64,000 nucleotides of DNA from Sporolactobacillus shoreae (GTDB taxonomy: Bacteria; Bacillota; Bacilli; Bacillales; Sporolactobacillaceae), in NCBI RefSeq assembly GCF_004684935.1, contig NZ_SRJD01000003.1:62001-126000 (forward strand). The letters run 5' to 3'. The notes beneath the pieces were generated by a model that saw nothing but the letters and a program-made list of their open reading frames with translations, had not been told where the DNA came from and did no database searches. Of the stretch, positions 62,135 through 64,000 are shown one piece after another. Position 1 is the stretch's first letter. Each line of letters opens with the position of its first letter. The position numbers and the translations under genes were made by a program.

Positions 62135-63583
62135 GTGAAATTATATGTGGTTCAGAAAGGCGATTCAGTGGCGGCTATTGCTCAGAAACACGAGATGGCG
62201 ATTAATGATTTCCGGGATATGAATAATGGTCTGACTGATGAAGAACTGATTCAAGGAATGAAGGTCAAAGTTTCTGGAAACGTGCAGCCCCTGAAGGTCG
62301 AACGTTCCGAAAAACCAAAAAAACAGGCACAGGTGCAGCCTTCGGTAACAGCACCTATACAGACCCAGAAGCCGGCAGCTTCTCCTTCACCGCAAGTCGA
62401 AGCTGCCAAGAAACCGCCCGCTGTCTCGGGGGCACAGGAAAAGGCAAAGGAGAGCCCGGCAACCGGTGGACATCCTACGGGCGGAGCGACTGATTTTAAT
62501 ACCATATTTTATCCAAAAGTCAGTCAAAATCAATATCAATATCCAGGGGTAACGGCGGGAGCTTTTCAGAATGTGCCTGGCTCGCTTCCATCCCAGAGTG
62601 CGCCGATGGGGTCAGGATACCCGAATTATCCAGGGCTGACAGGGAATATTGGAGGGGCTGTCAATTCTGCTGTATCACCTTACGGCATAAATCCGTATTC
62701 ACCTGCTTATTCCGGGAATCCGGGCACCGCTGTAAGCCCCGCAGCACAGTCTGGACAAATGAGCCCTTATTCCCAGCCCTATCCTCCCTATTCCAATCCG
62801 GGAAACTTAGTCAGTCCGGCGATGCAGCCGAATCAGGCGTCACCCTATTCACCGGCTTCCGCAGGGAAAATGGGGAACGCGTACAGCCCGATATCGCAGC
62901 CTGCCGCGGTTAATCCTTATTCGGCGCTGTATCCCGGCAATCCATCGGGTACGGTCAGCCCCGTGACGCAGTCCGTACCTACGAATCCCTACTATCAGGC
63001 ACCAATAACTCCTCAGGTTAGTCCGGTCGGGATCACCAATCCTGCTATGCAGTCCGGAGCCAGCAACAAAAAAAGTATGCCAATGATCGCGCCGGAGTAT
63101 CAGAATCCCGTATCCGGAAAGACGGCGAAAGCATCCATGAACCCGACAAAACAGGCTGCCTATTCTCCTCTCTCCAAAGGAGCAATTCAGCCGGCCGCGG
63201 ATTATCAGCTTCCAAACGCAGCTCAGGCACCCGTAAGCCCATGGATACAACCAGGCCAGCCCTCAGTTGCCAACGTGGGGACATCGGTGCAAAATGCGGC
63301 TAATCCGTTGGTTCAGGGGCAGCAAAGTATACCAACTCAACCGGCCGGTCAGGGAACTATTGGCGGTTATCCATATCCATATATGCCACCCATGGGTCAG
63401 CAAAGGCCATGCGGATGTGGCGGGCCTTCCGCTCAGCCCTATTCGCCTTTTGCCACATCGCCCACTTACGGGTATTACGGAGGGAATCTACCGCAGGCTG
63501 AAATGCCTTATTCAGAAATGGGGTCGATTCCTGCACCGGTATTTCAGCTTGAAAAACCGATTAAGCCGACCAGCAAAAAATAA
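62135..63583 (+). CDS. safA: Spore morphogenetic protein SafA
   Basis: A 482-residue coat protein. It has an N-terminal LysM domain (MKLYVVQKGDSVAAIAQKHE, then GLTDEELIQGMKVKV) and a very long Pro/Tyr/Ser/Ala-rich region (about 60-450) with imperfect repeats (see 62690-63062), ending in a Cys-containing GQQRPCGCGGP block and a short tail. It binds SpoVID to organise the inner coat, so spoVID and safA flank this region. AGGAGGG lies nine bases before the GTG at 62135; the ATG at 62126 is too close. Confidence 0.92.
   Translation: MKLYVVQKGDSVAAIAQKHEMAINDFRDMNNGLTDEELIQGMKVKVSGNVQPLKVERSEKPKKQAQVQPSVTAPIQTQKPAASPSPQVEAAKKPPAVSGAQEKAKESPATGGHPTGGATDFNTIFYPKVSQNQYQYPGVTAGAFQNVPGSLPSQSAPMGSGYPNYPGLTGNIGGAVNSAVSPYGINPYSPAYSGNPGTAVSPAAQSGQMSPYSQPYPPYSNPGNLVSPAMQPNQASPYSPASAGKMGNAYSPISQPAAVNPYSALYPGNPSGTVSPVTQSVPTNPYYQAPITPQVSPVGITNPAMQSGASNKKSMPMIAPEYQNPVSGKTAKASMNPTKQAAYSPLSKGAIQPAADYQLPNAAQAPVSPWIQPGQPSVANVGTSVQNAANPLVQGQQSIPTQPAGQGTIGGYPYPYMPPMGQQRPCGCGGPSAQPYSPFATSPTYGYYGGNLPQAEMPYSEMGSIPAPVFQLEKPIKPTSKK
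62690..63062 (+). repeat. Imperfect amino-acid repeats inside safA
   Basis: Five units of about 24-26 residues, each opening NPYS or SPYS and carrying a VSP or YSP half-way and a Gln near the end: for example NPYSPAYSGNP..TAVSPAAQ and NPYSALYPGNP..GTVSPVTQ. Base-level identity is low, so the repeats are old. Confidence 0.6.
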
Positions 63584-63683
63584 CTATTGTCTTTCTTGTT
63601 AATATTTACTGTCCCTGCGGAAAAATTCACCCGTGTAAAATCCTCTCTCATCACACAAAATAAGTGTGAAAGGGGGATTTGCA

Positions 63684-64000
63684 TTGAAAAAAGCAGTACT
63701 TGCACTCAGCGCTATTCTGACAATAGGCGGCATATTGCCCGGCTGCGGGGCCTACAACTCTGCATACAATAATCCGAACGCGCCGCGTAATGTCACTTAC
63801 AGGAACAATCCGAATACCACTTATCCAGTGAATCCGAATTACAATACCACTGAGCAGACTTACAGGACGGACCGTAATGGATATCGCAATGACCGCCTTT
63901 TGGCCAAGAAAATTGCCGATAAAGCGAATGCCGTGAGCGGTGTAAGCAACGCCTATGTTGTTGTAAACAATGGAAATGTCCTGGTCGGTATCGTGCCGGA
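63684..64000 (+). CDS. YhcN/YlaJ-family sporulation lipoprotein (CoxA-like), 5' part
   Basis: The frame runs off the window end. The first residues give a lipoprotein signal (MKKAVLALSAILTIGGILPG then Cys 21), followed by an Asn/Tyr/Pro-rich segment and the start of the YhcN/YlaJ domain (KIADKANAVSGVSNAYVVVN and NGNVLVGIVP). AGGGGGATTTGCA precedes the TTG start. In B. subtilis the gene after safA is coxA of this family, which fits. Confidence 0.88.
   Translation, partial: MKKAVLALSAILTIGGILPGCGAYNSAYNNPNAPRNVTYRNNPNTTYPVNPNYNTTEQTYRTDRNGYRNDRLLAKKIADKANAVSGVSNAYVVVNNGNVLVGIVP

Overview
The window is a low-to-mid GC Gram-positive, endospore-forming chromosome segment of the order Bacillales. 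The evidence is the gene order gerM-rph-ysnA-ysnB, then ysoA-tig-clpX-lonB-ysxC-hemL-spoVID-ysxE-valS-folC-spoIIB-radC-mreBCD-minCD-spoIVFAB-rplU-prp-rpmA-spo0B-obg-niaR-safA, which follows the Bacillus subtilis 252-degree region closely. Several members expected from that order are absent: lonA, hemAXCDB, comC and maf. hemL remains as the only heme gene. That loss, with an otherwise conserved backbone, suggests a fermentative, heme-poor lineage such as Sporolactobacillaceae; this assignment is an inference.

Layout. 1-2.6 kb: end of gerM and the rph/rdgB/ysnB operon. 2.6-30 kb: an accessory block inserted where B. subtilis runs on towards ysoA/tig. It carries a bacterial NHEJ module (Ku plus a LigD split into ligase and polymerase genes), four YjcZ-family sporulation micro-proteins with similar promoters and terminators, a sigma-G-type promoter driving a C-rich small RNA, a SCIFF peptide with its radical SAM maturase (a system typical of Clostridia), and a secreted ParB-like protein. 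It also carries a tRNA-Arg flanked by decayed phage genes (integrase, RecU-like, XtrA-like), a DUF4236 protein and a secreted protein sharing a C-terminal domain, a CheY-like receiver under a cyclic di-GMP-I riboswitch, a butanol-type dehydrogenase, and a LexA-boxed UvrX/YolD pair. 28-64 kb: the conserved backbone of protein quality control, spore coat and engulfment, cell shape, division-site selection, ribosome and sporulation-phosphorelay genes. Insertions here are an FTR1 iron permease with a Fur box, a DUF421 protein, a GGDEF protein and a short RNase E/G.

How the parts fit. A sporulation theme runs through the whole window: forespore DNA repair, forespore RNA, coat assembly (spoVID, safA, ysxE, YhcN/YlaJ lipoprotein), engulfment (spoIIB), sigma-K processing (spoIVFA/FB) and the phosphorelay (spo0B/obg). 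A second theme is cyclic di-GMP: a GGDEF protein at 47-48.7 kb and a riboswitch-controlled response regulator at 22 kb. The least expected items are the SCIFF locus with a five-cysteine precursor, the riboswitch, the small RNA pair and a dispersed repeat family of about 75-100 bp in at least four places.
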